Source of the DNA: Fulvivirga sp. M361
GTDB lineage: Bacteria > Bacteroidota > Bacteroidia > Cytophagales > Cyclobacteriaceae
DNA length: 64,000 bases
Direction of reading: 5' to 3'
NCBI RefSeq assembly: GCF_007097395.1
Contig: NZ_VKDC01000001.1
Span: forward strand, 131,501-195,500
Every line of letters begins with the position of its first letter. Positions within the stretch are counted from its first letter, which is position 1. The position numbers were made by a program, and so were the translations under genes. Shown here in pieces: positions 1 to 8,946 of the stretch. The notes beneath the pieces are model-generated. The model saw nothing but the letters and a program-made list of their open reading frames with translations, searched no databases and was not told the origin of the DNA.

Positions 1-1624
1 ACAAGTTATCAATCATCGATTGATAGAGAGGTAATGATCTGGCCTGCAGATTAAGCTTCATGTCATCACTCTTGTACTCTTTTCTGATATGATCGACTAA
101 TGCCACAGATAATTGCCATGCTGAATCTGCGTACAGTTCATGGTCTTTGATGGTGGTGGAAAGTTTAAGCTGATTGGCTTTACCGTTCAATGAAGTAAGA
201 TAGCTGTCGTTGTTAATGGCGGTCATAACCATCTCCGGCGAGGGATTAGCCATTATATCCGTATCATCAAAGCCTTTTACATTGGCCATCAATGCTTTGT
301 GAAAATGTGACAAGGATAGCTGTGTATCGTTTTGCCTTGCATATATCCTGGCTATATTATTATGTATCACTGCCAGGGTAGGATGTTTATTCGTAAATGA
401 TAAATGTACAATCTCAAGTGCACGCATATAGTAAGTCATCGCTTGCTTATAATTGCCACTTTTGTCCAATGCATCACCCATATCTATATTTACCGCTGCC
501 AATTCCAGGTTATCTTTATCGAATACTTCTTCAAGTACCTTCAAAGCGCGCTTATGATAACTTAAGGCTTCATCATGCCTGTTAAGTGCAGATAAGGTGA
601 TGCCCATGTCTTTGTAGCTACTGCCTACCTTATAACTTACTTCAGGATATGCCATTTTCCTCATGGCCAGTGCGTCACTATGATATGTTAATGCCTCCTC
701 ATGATAATTGGACTCACCTGTGTAGTTGCCCTTATGATTCAAAGTTGAACCAATGTTATGCATCACGTTAGCTATTGTCGGGCTTTCAGGTGCTAACACT
801 TTCTTATAGATTGATAGTGCTTTCAGATAATAATCCAGCGATTTATCGTATCTACCAAGTAGATTGTAACTAATGCCTATCGTTTCATAGGCTACTCCAA
901 CCGGCCGGCTGATTTTATCGTTAGTCGCCAGTCGTTGTTGAAAAAACAGCAGATGATATTCCAGCGCTTTTTGCAGATCACCAAGATAATCCTGATACAA
1001 GTGACCAATGTAGATATACGTATTGCCTATCTTGTTATCCGACGGATCCAGGTTTTGTTTATAAAAATCGAGGACCTGGTTGTAGCTGTCCAAGGCTTTG
1101 GCATAATTACCTTCCTGCGCATATACACCGGCAAGTACCTGGATGACATCATATTTCCTGCCATCAGTCTCCGGCAGAAATGTTTTATGGACTTTGAGGC
1201 ATTGTTCCAGGTAATATCTGGCACTGTCCGTCTGCTTGAAACGTAAATATATATTGCCTAAAGAAAAATGGATCTGTGCTCCTATCTGAGCACCTTCAGG
1301 CCAGATAGTATTCATAGCTTTTAATGCCTGATGCCCAATAGATGTGGAATTTTCAAATTTGCCTGAAAAGAACGACATGATCATCAGTTTGTCCATTACC
1401 CTTATGTATTCAACAGATAACAGTGAATCTTTTGCAGATAAAACGATGGGCATCAACGCCTGCTCAACTTTTTCATAGTAAAAAATGGCGCTGTCAAAAT
1501 CGGACTGCTTCTCATGAGCCGATGCTTGCTCTGTCCATGTATTTACCTGGATTGAGTCATACTCCTGACCGACTGCTGTAGAAATACTTAATACTAAGAT
1601 TAGAGGTAACGTTATCGCCTTCAT
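1..1624 (-). CDS. TPR-repeat protein, probable CHAT-domain protein (N-terminal part; runs off left edge)
   Basis: The reading frame opens with ATG at 1624 and stays open to the window edge, about 541 codons. It starts with a cleavable signal peptide (MKAITLPLILVLSISTAVGQ) followed by many tetratricopeptide-like repeats about 40 residues apart (e.g. YAKALDSYNQVLDFYK, HHEEALTYHSDALAMRK-type helices). The last ~90 residues (NPSPEMVMTAINND, then TTIKDHELYADSAWQLSVA) resemble the linker seen before CHAT caspase-like domains in Bacteroidota; the CHAT domain itself would lie outside the window, so that part is inference. It is divergent from an ECF sigma factor, a pairing common for this family. Likely periplasmic or membrane-tethered. 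Confidence 0.85.
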   Translation of the reverse strand, partial: MKAITLPLILVLSISTAVGQEYDSIQVNTWTEQASAHEKQSDFDSAIFYYEKVEQALMPIVLSAKDSLLSVEYIRVMDKLMIMSFFSGKFENSTSIGHQALKAMNTIWPEGAQIGAQIHFSLGNIYLRFKQTDSARYYLEQCLKVHKTFLPETDGRKYDVIQVLAGVYAQEGNYAKALDSYNQVLDFYKQNLDPSDNKIGNTYIYIGHLYQDYLGDLQKALEYHLLFFQQRLATNDKISRPVGVAYETIGISYNLLGRYDKSLDYYLKALSIYKKVLAPESPTIANVMHNIGSTLNHKGNYTGESNYHEEALTYHSDALAMRKMAYPEVSYKVGSSYKDMGITLSALNRHDEALSYHKRALKVLEEVFDKDNLELAAVNIDMGDALDKSGNYKQAMTYYMRALEIVHLSFTNKHPTLAVIHNNIARIYARQNDTQLSLSHFHKALMANVKGFDDTDIMANPSPEMVMTAINNDSYLTSLNGKANQLKLSTTIKDHELYADSAWQLSVALVDHIRKEYKSDDMKLNLQARSLPLYQSMIDNL

Positions 1625-1774
1625 AGGTAGTTAGAGTAGAATTTACTAGCGTTAAAGCTAATAAATTACATTAAGACCTGAGTTGCAGGTTGTAAGTAAT
1701 ATGCTTAAACAACTTGTCGCATAGAAAATGTATTTGTTATTTTAGCAGCTTTATCCGGTATCGTTAATTATGGT

Positions 1775-2395
1775 ATGAGCAGCCCATCACAAAAATTAGG
1801 ATCTTCTGATTCGGAAATTATAGAAGGACTGCTGGCTGGCGGTCCTCCCTTTGAAAAATATGCGCTCGTACTCTATCGTATGTGTGAAAACTATATCCAT
1901 GAAGCGGTCAAAAAACATCCGTTACTTGAAGCGGCAGATATACACGATGCCTATATAGATGCTGTCGATGCCGTTATAAAAAAAGTACTTTCAAATCAAT
2001 TCAAAAAAGAGGTCGCTAAACTATCTACCTTACTTTATCAGATCTTTTCCAACAAATGTATTGATCAACTCAGGCGGGTTACGAACCATAAACACGAGTG
2101 GCAAAGAAACCTGAACACCATCACTGAAGATCTGCCTGTAAAATCACAGGATTTTCTACAGTCTATGATGGAGCAAGATGACATGAATGATATACTGAGT
2201 GTGATGGAAAAGCTCGCACATGGTTGTAAAGAACTCATCATGGATTTCGACTACTGGGGTTTTAAACCGGAAGAGGTAGCTGAACGTAAAGGATACAAGA
2301 CGGGGAAAAGTGCCAGCCAGGCAAAATACAGGTGCATGGAGGAGTTGAGGAAGTTGATAAAAGATGAACAGGTTACTAAAAGTGCTAAAAAATGA
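1775..2395 (+). CDS. ECF-type RNA polymerase sigma factor
   Basis: The 206-residue protein has a sigma-70 region 2-like helical half (about 25-110, ending in the FSNKCIDQLRR-type segment) and a region 4-like helix-turn-helix half (about 130-200, with FKPEEVAERKGYKTGKSASQ as the recognition part). It lacks region 3, as in extracytoplasmic-function sigma factors. Its TGA stop overlaps the ATG of the next gene by 4 bp, so the two are translationally coupled. The next gene looks like an anti-sigma factor. It probably directs transcription of this locus, including the divergent TPR/CHAT-type gene (inference). Confidence 0.85.
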   Translation: MSSPSQKLGSSDSEIIEGLLAGGPPFEKYALVLYRMCENYIHEAVKKHPLLEAADIHDAYIDAVDAVIKKVLSNQFKKEVAKLSTLLYQIFSNKCIDQLRRVTNHKHEWQRNLNTITEDLPVKSQDFLQSMMEQDDMNDILSVMEKLAHGCKELIMDFDYWGFKPEEVAERKGYKTGKSASQAKYRCMEELRKLIKDEQVTKSAKK

Positions 2396-3144
2396 AACCT
2401 GAATACGAAGCAAAAATATCATCTTACCTGGATAATAAGATGAATGACCAGGAAAGACAGGCTTTTGAAGAAGCCTGTCAAAAGGATACTGCTCTGAAAG
2501 AAGCTTTGAAGCTTGAACTAAAAGCTCGCATGGCCATTCAGGTATATGCCCGAAAGGAGCGTCAGACTTTTTATGAAAAGACGGCATTGTTTGATCAGGT
2601 AGAAAAAAAAAGTCAATCCGTATTCTTAGGTAAGCCCTTTAAAATGGCTGCGTCTGTTTTAGTAATATGTGCTATTGGCTATATAGTTTATCAATATGCT
2701 CAACCTGTCAGCCCACAGAAAACTTTTGAAAAACAGTTCCGGCTTTATGTAGTGCCCACTGAAAGAGGGCAACTTTCTGACTCAATAAATCCAGTAGACA
2801 GTTTATGGTATGCAGCAAGCTTATTCTATCAAAAGCAAGAGTGGGAGCGCTCGGAACGACTTTTATTACATCTAAAAGGGCAGGAAGGTTTTATGTTCAA
2901 CGATGTATCACAGCTCATGCTGGCTAACATCGCTTTAGAACAAGATCAGCCCAAAAAGGCGTTGGAAATACTGCTCCAAATGGAAAGAAATAATCTTACA
3001 CTGGGTTTTGACATTAGCTGGTATCTGGGGTTGACCTACTTGAAATTAGAAGACAAAGCATCAGCTATTGAAGTGCTGACGCCTCTTATTAAAAAAAGTA
3101 AGGTATACGGACAAAGGGCCAAAGATATTATAGATCAATTATAA
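2392..3144 (+). CDS. Membrane protein, anti-sigma-like N-terminus with C-terminal TPR region
   Basis: The 250-residue protein has a cytoplasmic helical N-terminus (1-80, starting YEAKISSYLDNKMNDQERQAF), which resembles the short sigma-binding region of anti-sigma factors. A single membrane segment follows at about 84-101 (MAASVLVICAIGYIVYQY). The extracytoplasmic C-terminus (about 135-250) consists of TPR-like helices. It overlaps the sigma gene by 4 bp. The architecture suggests it holds the sigma factor and senses a periplasmic partner through its TPRs, possibly the divergent TPR/CHAT-type protein; this is inference. No zinc-binding HCC motif is present. Confidence 0.7.
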   Translation: MKPEYEAKISSYLDNKMNDQERQAFEEACQKDTALKEALKLELKARMAIQVYARKERQTFYEKTALFDQVEKKSQSVFLGKPFKMAASVLVICAIGYIVYQYAQPVSPQKTFEKQFRLYVVPTERGQLSDSINPVDSLWYAASLFYQKQEWERSERLLLHLKGQEGFMFNDVSQLMLANIALEQDQPKKALEILLQMERNNLTLGFDISWYLGLTYLKLEDKASAIEVLTPLIKKSKVYGQRAKDIIDQL

Positions 3145-3542
3145 ATGACTTTTTTCCAGGCTTTGCATTGCCTTGATCAGACAGTAAGCCTTCCTGCTAA
3201 CCATATAATTGTATTTTCTGAAGGAGATTCAGCTCATGGAATTTCTAAAACATCAGAATACAAAGCTCCACTACCATCCCCTCCTTCAACTGCAACACTT
3301 TTTACAGTGACTGTCCTTTTACATTTTCTTTAGTTCCAATAACCAACCCAAAACAACAGCTTCAGTTGAATGACCGGTAGGTGTCCACATATATCATTTT
3401 ATCCTTTGGACTTTCCAACTTTATCACTGCAGAAAGGGTCTTTATTTATAGGTATAACACAAACCTCTATTGAGGCATTCGCAAAAAGTAACGCTATCAA
3501 AATAGTAATGCTCCTATAGCTTATTTAATAATTTAAACTATT
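3145..3542. other. Intergenic stretch with no supported gene
   Basis: About 400 bp between the anti-sigma-like gene and the FKBP lipoprotein gene. A 62-codon open frame begins directly after the preceding stop, but it has no protein-like pattern. I see no clear hairpin or promoter box. Confidence 0.5.
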
Positions 3543-4517
3543 ATGAAAAAGTCAAAAAAACATTTCACCTTCCCATTTTTCAGAATCATTGGCCTCCTGT
3601 TGAGTATAACACTTTTGCAAAGCTGTTTTGACGATGAATCGGATCTTGAAAAACAAAGAAAAGCGGACGACCAATTAGTCGCTGACCATTTGACAAACAA
3701 CAATATAACGGCTGAAAGGACAAATTCCGGTTTCTACTTTATAAAAACCCGTGCCAATGACTCCGGAAAAGAAGTAGAAAACTCCGACATCGTATCCTTT
3801 TACTACAAAATGTCATTGTTAGATGGGAAAAAAATTGGTGAGGTAAATGAGATAACAGGAAAACCCGTTAAATTCCTTTACAGAACGGATCAACTCAAAC
3901 TGGCGCCAACGGCCATAAACATAGCCGCAGGTTTAATGAGAGAAGGTGAGGTTTTTAGGTTATTTGTACCTGCCTACCTGGGCTTTGAGTCTTACGCTTA
4001 CAAATCATTGCTCCCTGCACATGCAGGCTTGGTAATAGATGTGGAAATTGTAAAAATCGATACCAAAAGCTCACAACAAGCCGATGAAAAAGAAGCCATC
4101 GAAAACTACATAGCAGAAAAAGAAATGGAGGGAGTAGAAAGTTTCGCAACAGGGCTGCGGTATAAGAAGTTAAGTGAAGGCAGTGGTGATAAACCCAAAA
4201 GCGGCAATCAAGTTACTGTCAGTTACAAAGGTACATACCTGGACGGCACAGTGTTTGATGAATCTGAATCAAATAAACCTCTCATTTTCAGGATTGGAAA
4301 TAAAGAAACAATTGCAGGGTTTGAAAGTGGGATAAGACTTATGCAAAAGGGTGAGGAAGCTATTTTGATCATCCCTTCTGACCGGGCATATGGCTCGAGC
4401 GTTGAAGTAATACCTAATGAGTTAAGAGAAGACTATCTTATCAGAAGACAGATCCAAGGACGGATACCACCCTATTCTACTTTAGTTTTTCAATTAACTC
4501 TTGAGGATATAAAATGA
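3543..4517 (+). CDS. FKBP-type peptidyl-prolyl cis-trans isomerase, lipoprotein
   Basis: The 324-residue protein starts with a lipoprotein signal (lipobox LLQSC, Cys28), so it should be anchored in a membrane facing the periplasm. It has two FKBP-like domains. The first (about 70-155) is divergent. The second (about 205-323) is canonical: QVTVSYKGTYLDGTVFDES, then IAGFESGIRLMQKGEEAILI and AYGS, ending in STLVFQLTLEDI. Such proteins catalyse proline isomerisation during folding of exported proteins. It is monocistronic as far as can be seen. Confidence 0.92.
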   Translation: MKKSKKHFTFPFFRIIGLLLSITLLQSCFDDESDLEKQRKADDQLVADHLTNNNITAERTNSGFYFIKTRANDSGKEVENSDIVSFYYKMSLLDGKKIGEVNEITGKPVKFLYRTDQLKLAPTAINIAAGLMREGEVFRLFVPAYLGFESYAYKSLLPAHAGLVIDVEIVKIDTKSSQQADEKEAIENYIAEKEMEGVESFATGLRYKKLSEGSGDKPKSGNQVTVSYKGTYLDGTVFDESESNKPLIFRIGNKETIAGFESGIRLMQKGEEAILIIPSDRAYGSSVEVIPNELREDYLIRRQIQGRIPPYSTLVFQLTLEDIK

Positions 4518-4857
4518 TTTGATAGCGAAAATCAGGACCCACAAAAGTTAATTTGCTTCAAATCATGCATTTATCAGAATCCTGTCAACTTTTCTTGGCG
4601 AGACACACAGGCAGTCACAGAAGTTTTTTGGACTGCCTTAATCTTACCTTTAAAACCTTTGGTAGATGAGTCTGACTGCGCAGCATTATTTTAATGCTTT
4701 AGGACCATGTTATAAGAAAAGGTTACACCTATAGTTTAATCTTTGGAAGTGACTTATCGGCATACCACTGTTGAGCATAAATGTAAGGGTGATCAATAAC
4801 CTTTAATACGGTACCTATTCGTTGAGCGAAAGACCGTTTTTAAAATATTGACCTGTA
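4518..4857. other. Intergenic, with one weak hairpin
   Basis: No gene is supported here. The arms GGCAGTC (4610-4616) and GACTGCC (4631-4637) can form a 7-bp stem with a 14-nt T-rich loop. It lies between two convergent genes and could help termination, but it has no clear T-tract. Confidence 0.4.
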
Positions 4858-5277
4858 TTAAATATACAAGCACTGTTCTCCGTAGCGGTTTGAATTGCTA
4901 AAATCGATCCTTCTTGGGCGCCTGTTCTCATCCAATGAGGCAAACCAAAAAATCCCACTTATTGCTTTCTCACGCCTGTTGCCATACATTTCTTCTACGA
5001 AGATCTCAACGCCCACTTTCACTTTTATGACTTCTACCTTTTCAACCCTTCCGATTATTTCCACGATAGAATCCGGTGTAATGGCTTTAATAAATTTTAT
5101 ATTTTCCGTTTGTACAGTAAACATTTTCTGTCTTGTAAATCGGGTAGCGGTGATATATGCCACTTCATCCATCCATTGCATCGCCTGACCTCCGAAAAGA
5201 GTATCATTAGCGTTAAGTGTCTTAGGGAAAACCGCCTTAAACTGGCGTGTTTCACTTGATCTGATTCGTTCTTCCAT
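4858..5277 (-). CDS. Acyl-CoA thioesterase, hotdog fold (YciA/BACH type)
   Basis: The 139-residue protein matches single-hotdog acyl-CoA thioesterases. The family segment FPKTLNANDTLFGGQAMQWM followed by DE (about 18-39) holds the conserved Asn/Asp and the GG before the central helix. The later strand VQTENIKFIKAI and the acidic VGVEIFVEE strand also fit. It hydrolyses acyl-CoA to free acid and CoA in the cytoplasm. It is divergent from the DUF134 regulator gene, and its start lies 21 bp from a perfect 50-bp palindrome, so it may be a target of that regulator (inference). Confidence 0.88.
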   Translation of the reverse strand: MEERIRSSETRQFKAVFPKTLNANDTLFGGQAMQWMDEVAYITATRFTRQKMFTVQTENIKFIKAITPDSIVEIIGRVEKVEVIKVKVGVEIFVEEMYGNRREKAISGIFWFASLDENRRPRRIDFSNSNRYGEQCLYI

Positions 5278-5298
5278 AAATGATAAAAATAACTTGTG

Positions 5299-5348
5299 CT
5301 AAAATACCTATTATTATGAACATATGTTCATAATAATAGGTATTTTAG
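5299..5348. promoter_or_regulatory. Perfect 50-bp palindrome in a divergent intergenic region (operator candidate)
   Basis: Bases 5299-5323 are the exact reverse complement of 5324-5348, 25 bp per arm, with no spacer and no mismatch. The centre is ATGAACATATGTTCAT. It lies between the 5' ends of the thioesterase (starts 5277) and the DUF134 gene (starts 5464). Its position between divergent starts argues for an operator rather than a terminator. Direct sequence observation; function inferred. Confidence 0.7.
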
Positions 5349-5463
5349 TATCGAAACATACAGGCCTTTTTAATAAAATATGGGGCAGTGAAGCAGACGT
5401 TTGGATGGGTTCGCACTCACTAAACCTTTCATAAAAAGATGATTTATTTTAGTGTTACAAGAG

Positions 5464-5886
5464 ATGCCAAGACCTAAAAGGAAAAGACTAATTGAAACTC
5501 CTCCAACAATGGAAGGGTTTAAACCTTTTGGAATTCCAATGTCTGATCTGGAACCTGTCATGCTATTATATGAAGAATATGAATCTATAAGATTATCTGA
5601 TTATGAAGGCTTAACACAAGCACAATCGGCAGAACGCATGAAAGTTTCACGTCCTACATTCACCCGGATCTACGAAAAAGCACGACGGACCATTGCACAG
5701 GCTTTTGTAGAGGGTAAAGCAATATTCATTGAAGGAGGCAATTACCATACGGATGATTGCTGGTACAAATGCGAGCGTTGTCTTAAGCTGAATATATCCA
5801 AGACAGCATCAAAGACGTGCAGTTATTGCCACTCGGATACACTACGCAGATTAAATAAGACCATTATCACAAATGAAAACGACTGA
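5464..5886 (+). CDS. DUF134-family DNA-binding protein with C-terminal zinc ribbon
   Basis: With the ATG at 5464 the protein is 140 residues and begins MPRPKRKRL, as DUF134 proteins usually do; a GTG at 5452 would add four residues and is less likely. DUF134 signatures are visible: PFGIPMSDLEPVMLLYEEYE, then IRLSDYEGLTQAQSAERMKV (helix-turn-helix, about 42-75) and EGKAIFIEGGNY. The C-terminus carries Cys99, Cys103, Cys106, Cys119 and Cys122, a likely metal-binding ribbon. It overlaps the next gene by 14 bp. The 50-bp palindrome upstream may be its own operator (inference). Confidence 0.88.
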   Translation: MPRPKRKRLIETPPTMEGFKPFGIPMSDLEPVMLLYEEYESIRLSDYEGLTQAQSAERMKVSRPTFTRIYEKARRTIAQAFVEGKAIFIEGGNYHTDDCWYKCERCLKLNISKTASKTCSYCHSDTLRRLNKTIITNEND

Positions 5887-6064
5887 TTTTAAAGGACATT
5901 GTATTTGTGTTCATTGCAACACACGGAGCCTCCATGTCAAAGGGGAACCTTGCAGGGAAAATACCTGCCCAAAATGCGGCAAAAAATTGATGCGGGAAGG
6001 TAGTTATCATCACCAGTTGTATTTAACAAAGACAGAGAAAAGTGAAAGCCCTGACATTTGGTAA
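5873..6064 (+). CDS. Small six-cysteine metal-binding protein
   Basis: The 63-residue protein has Cys10, Cys12, Cys15, Cys27, Cys32 and Cys35 (CICVHC ... CRENTCPKCGKKLMREG). This resembles small zinc-ribbon or iron-sulphur-like proteins found next to DUF134 genes. The gene begins inside the last codons of the DUF134 gene (14-bp overlap), so it is co-transcribed and probably translationally coupled. The function is unknown; a metal or cluster-handling partner of the DUF134 protein is an inference. Confidence 0.75.
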   Translation: MKTTDFKGHCICVHCNTRSLHVKGEPCRENTCPKCGKKLMREGSYHHQLYLTKTEKSESPDIW

Positions 6065-6099
6065 TAACAGAGTATTTCCCGTTAATTATTTCTTACGAT

Positions 6100-6852
6100 C
6101 TAAACCGTATTCACCACAATTCCCATTTCTTCAAGCCCCTTAACTACTGAAGAAGAAATGTCCCTATCGGTTATAATTTCGTCTATTTGATCCAGCCCAC
6201 AAATTCTGGCGAAACTTTTCTTACCAAACTTCGAGGAATCTGCCAAGATGATCGTTTTTTGGGTAGCTGAGATCATCTTTTTGTTGAGCTGAGCTTCTTC
6301 GAGACTGGATGTTGTCAGGCCGTAGTTCAAATCTATGCCATCCACTCCCATGAAGAGTTTACTACACGAAACATTCTCCAGAATATGAGTAGCATAATTA
6401 CCTACCACGGAAGAAGAACTATGCCGTACATAACCACCTAATTGTAGTACATCAATATTCTGATGTTTTATCAATTCCAGAACAACATTTAATGAAGATG
6501 TGACCACCATTAATTTCATTTCCGGTGCAATAGCACGCGCCAAAGCCTGAACAGTGGTTCCGGAAGCGATTATTATAGAATCATTCTCCACGATCATATC
6601 TGCCGCAGTTCTGCCGATACCACTTTTTTCCTCCACATATATTTTCTCCTTTTCAATGACAGACCGGTCATTTACATAAGGATTTTTCAAAGAAGCGCCC
6701 CCGTGAGTTCTGAATAACAGCCCTTTGTCTTCCAGTAGTTTTAGATCTTTTCTAATAGTAACAGTGGAAACATTGAGTAACCTACCCAGATCCAATACCT
6801 CGACGTATTTGTCCTTGTTTAATTTATCCAGTATGATCTGATGTCTTTTCAT
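6100..6852 (-). CDS. glpR: DeoR/GlpR-family transcriptional repressor of glycerol genes
   Basis: The frame is open from 6951, but the family start MKRHQIILDKLNKDKYVEVL lies at the ATG at 6852, giving 250 residues, the usual DeoR length. The winged helix is at about 18-53 (LGRLLNVSTVTIRKDLKLLE, FRTHGGA). The sugar-phosphate-binding DeoRC domain follows (about 75-235: IIIASGTTVQALARAI, LQLGGYVRHSSSSVVG, MGVDGIDLNYGLTTSS). It is divergent from glpD, which makes sn-glycerol-3-phosphate the likely inducer (inference from context). It probably represses glpD-glpK-glpF and itself. Confidence 0.85.
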   Translation of the reverse strand: MKRHQIILDKLNKDKYVEVLDLGRLLNVSTVTIRKDLKLLEDKGLLFRTHGGASLKNPYVNDRSVIEKEKIYVEEKSGIGRTAADMIVENDSIIIASGTTVQALARAIAPEMKLMVVTSSLNVVLELIKHQNIDVLQLGGYVRHSSSSVVGNYATHILENVSCSKLFMGVDGIDLNYGLTTSSLEEAQLNKKMISATQKTIILADSSKFGKKSFARICGLDQIDEIITDRDISSSVVKGLEEMGIVVNTV

Positions 6853-6960
6853 AGTAGCGACAGGCCTAAAAATAACAAAATGAAACAAAATAAAATAGGA
6901 TTTATAGCGCATACTGTTTCTTTTCATAATCACAAGTCGGTCCCACTGCATTAAATCATC

Positions 6961-7000
6961 TTCATTTTATTATTTTTAATTTCATTTACTTTCATTTAAG
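6961..7000. promoter_or_regulatory. Helically phased TTCATTT repeats upstream of glpD (operator candidate)
   Basis: TTCATTT occurs at 6961, 6981 and 6991, with a degenerate copy at 6971, giving a 10-bp period. An inverted copy (AAATGAA) lies at 6878-6884, just upstream of the repressor start. The array sits between the divergent glpR-like gene and glpD. DeoR-family regulators often bind repeated short sites, so this may be the GlpR operator; the AT-richness of the region calls for caution. Confidence 0.4.
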
Positions 7001-7053
7001 TTCTTCTATTCGTAACTTAAAGCTATAATTATAATCATACGAAATGATAAGAC

Positions 7054-8649
7054 ATGAATTTGTTCAAAAGAGCAGTGATAACGAAACAATTAGAAACAAA
7101 AACTAATTGGGATGTAATTATAATTGGCGGTGGTGCAACCGGATTGGGTGTTGCATTAGATAGTGTGACCAGGGGTTTTAAAACACTATTATTAGAACAA
7201 GATGATTTTGCTAAAGGCACGTCCAGCAGAAGTACTAAACTGGTGCATGGAGGAGTCCGATATTTAGCCCAGGGAAATATAGATCTGGTGAAAGAGGCAT
7301 TATACGAAAGAGGGTTGTTGCTAAAAAATGCTCCCCACCTGGTAAAAAACCAGTCTTTCATTATCCCGGGATATAGTTGGTGGAGCATCTTTTTTTATAC
7401 CACAGGACTGAAGATCTATGAATTTCTATCGGGAAAACTAAGTTTTGGAAAATCTGTACACATTGCCAAAAAAGAAACCAAAGCAAGGCTACAAACTATT
7501 AAAACCGACAAGTTGAAAGGCGGTGTTGTATATCACGATGGACAATTTGATGACTCAAGGTTAGCAATAAACATCGCCCAGACATGTCTGGAACATGGGG
7601 CCACTGTGCTCAATCATTTCAAAGTAAAAGAATTGATAAAAGATGATAACGGAACTATCAATGGCGTTGTAGGTTATGACACGGAAGCCAATGTATCTTA
7701 CGAACTACATGGCAAGGTAGTGGTTAACGCTACCGGAGTGTTTACTGATGATATTCTTAAATTGGATACACCGGGTTCAAAAAATATGGTCCGTCCGAGC
7801 CAGGGTGTTCACCTGGTGCTGGACAAATCATTCCTGCCGGGTAACGATGCTATTATGATCCCCAAAACCGAAGACAACAGAGTGTTGTTTTTAGTACCAT
7901 GGCACGATAAAGTAGTGGTTGGAACAACGGATACACTATTGGATGAACATAACCCGGAGCCTGTCGCACTGGAACAAGAAGTAGATTTTATACTGGCCAC
8001 AGCCAATTCATATCTCACTAAAATAGTGACCAGAAAAGATGTACTTAGCGTTTATGCCGGGTTAAGACCTCTGGCCGCACCAAAAGATAAATCAGAAAAA
8101 ACCAAAGAGATCTCAAGAAGTCATAAAATAGTGGTTTCTCCATCAGGAATGTTATCTGTTATAGGAGGCAAATGGACCACTTACAGAAAAATGGGAGAGG
8201 ACACCATAGATAAGGCCATCGCCATTGGAAAATTACCTCCTAAGGCATGCACTACTCAGCATCTCGCTATTCATGGCGCCATGCCTACTTCAGACAGAAG
8301 CAATCATCTCTATATTTATGGAAGTGACTGGAAGGAAATTACAGCATTAATAGAGGAATCCCCAGACCTGGGAGAAAAATTACATCCACGTCTGGATTAT
8401 TTGAAAGCAGAAGTCGTTTGGGCTATCCGGCATGAAATGGCCAGGACCATTGAAGATATTTTAGCCAGAAGGGTTAGGGTATTATTTGTAGATGCGCGGG
8501 CGGCGATAGAAGTTGCACCTATGGTGGCAGGCCTACTGGCAGAAGAATTACACAAAGATTATGAGTGGCAACAACAGCAAACAGAAGCGTTTACTGCCAT
8601 CGCTACTAATTATGTGTTACAAAATGAAACCGTTACACAGCCATCATGA
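7054..8649 (+). CDS. glpD: FAD-dependent glycerol-3-phosphate dehydrogenase
   Basis: The 531-residue enzyme oxidises sn-glycerol-3-phosphate to dihydroxyacetone phosphate and passes electrons to the quinone pool at the inner membrane. The N-terminal dinucleotide-binding motif is VIIIGGGATGLGVALD (about 21-36), followed by the family signatures LLLEQDDFAKGTSSRSTKLV and HGGVRY (65-70). The catalytic and substrate region continues with GLRPLAAPK and the SVIGGKWTTYRKMGEDTIDK segment; the C-terminal cap domain carries AEVVWAIRHEMARTIEDILA and RVRVLF. Length fits the family. It is divergent from the glpR-like gene; glpK and glpF follow. Confidence 0.96.
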   Translation: MNLFKRAVITKQLETKTNWDVIIIGGGATGLGVALDSVTRGFKTLLLEQDDFAKGTSSRSTKLVHGGVRYLAQGNIDLVKEALYERGLLLKNAPHLVKNQSFIIPGYSWWSIFFYTTGLKIYEFLSGKLSFGKSVHIAKKETKARLQTIKTDKLKGGVVYHDGQFDDSRLAINIAQTCLEHGATVLNHFKVKELIKDDNGTINGVVGYDTEANVSYELHGKVVVNATGVFTDDILKLDTPGSKNMVRPSQGVHLVLDKSFLPGNDAIMIPKTEDNRVLFLVPWHDKVVVGTTDTLLDEHNPEPVALEQEVDFILATANSYLTKIVTRKDVLSVYAGLRPLAAPKDKSEKTKEISRSHKIVVSPSGMLSVIGGKWTTYRKMGEDTIDKAIAIGKLPPKACTTQHLAIHGAMPTSDRSNHLYIYGSDWKEITALIEESPDLGEKLHPRLDYLKAEVVWAIRHEMARTIEDILARRVRVLFVDARAAIEVAPMVAGLLAEELHKDYEWQQQQTEAFTAIATNYVLQNETVTQPS

Positions 8650-8946
8650 CCTTTGTTTACTGAAAGTACTGATTGACACTATCAACGTGTATTATTGGTG
8701 AGTATGGTGTCAGTGTAAATTATAATTTAACCCAATGTCAAGAAACTTGATGATCTTGCTGTAAGGAGGTCATAAGAGAAGTATAGGAATAAAAACAGAG
8801 CTTGAAGCATTTGACGTGGAATAGTTAAACATTAACAGTTAAGCCTGCTGGTTAGCGGAAGCTTCACAGTTAATCCATTTATATAAACCATTAAAACAAT
8901 TACTCCATGAGGAGTTTTAGACTTTCACTTATCCAATCTTCAAGCT
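8650..8946. other. Intergenic between glpD and glpK
   Basis: This is a 297-bp gap without a supported gene. It holds a small dyad GTTAA-ACA-TTAAC (8824-8836) with further GTTAA copies nearby, and a short hairpin ACTCC-ATGA-GGAGT (about 8903-8916) followed by TTT. The gap suggests glpK may have its own promoter. Confidence 0.4.

Noticed and set aside
3145-3333. 62-codon ORF directly after the anti-sigma-like gene
   Set aside because: No protein-like pattern, no plausible conserved segment; it begins by chance right after the stop.
5452-5463. GTG start for the DUF134 gene
   Set aside because: The ATG at 5464 gives the MPRPK start usual for the family.
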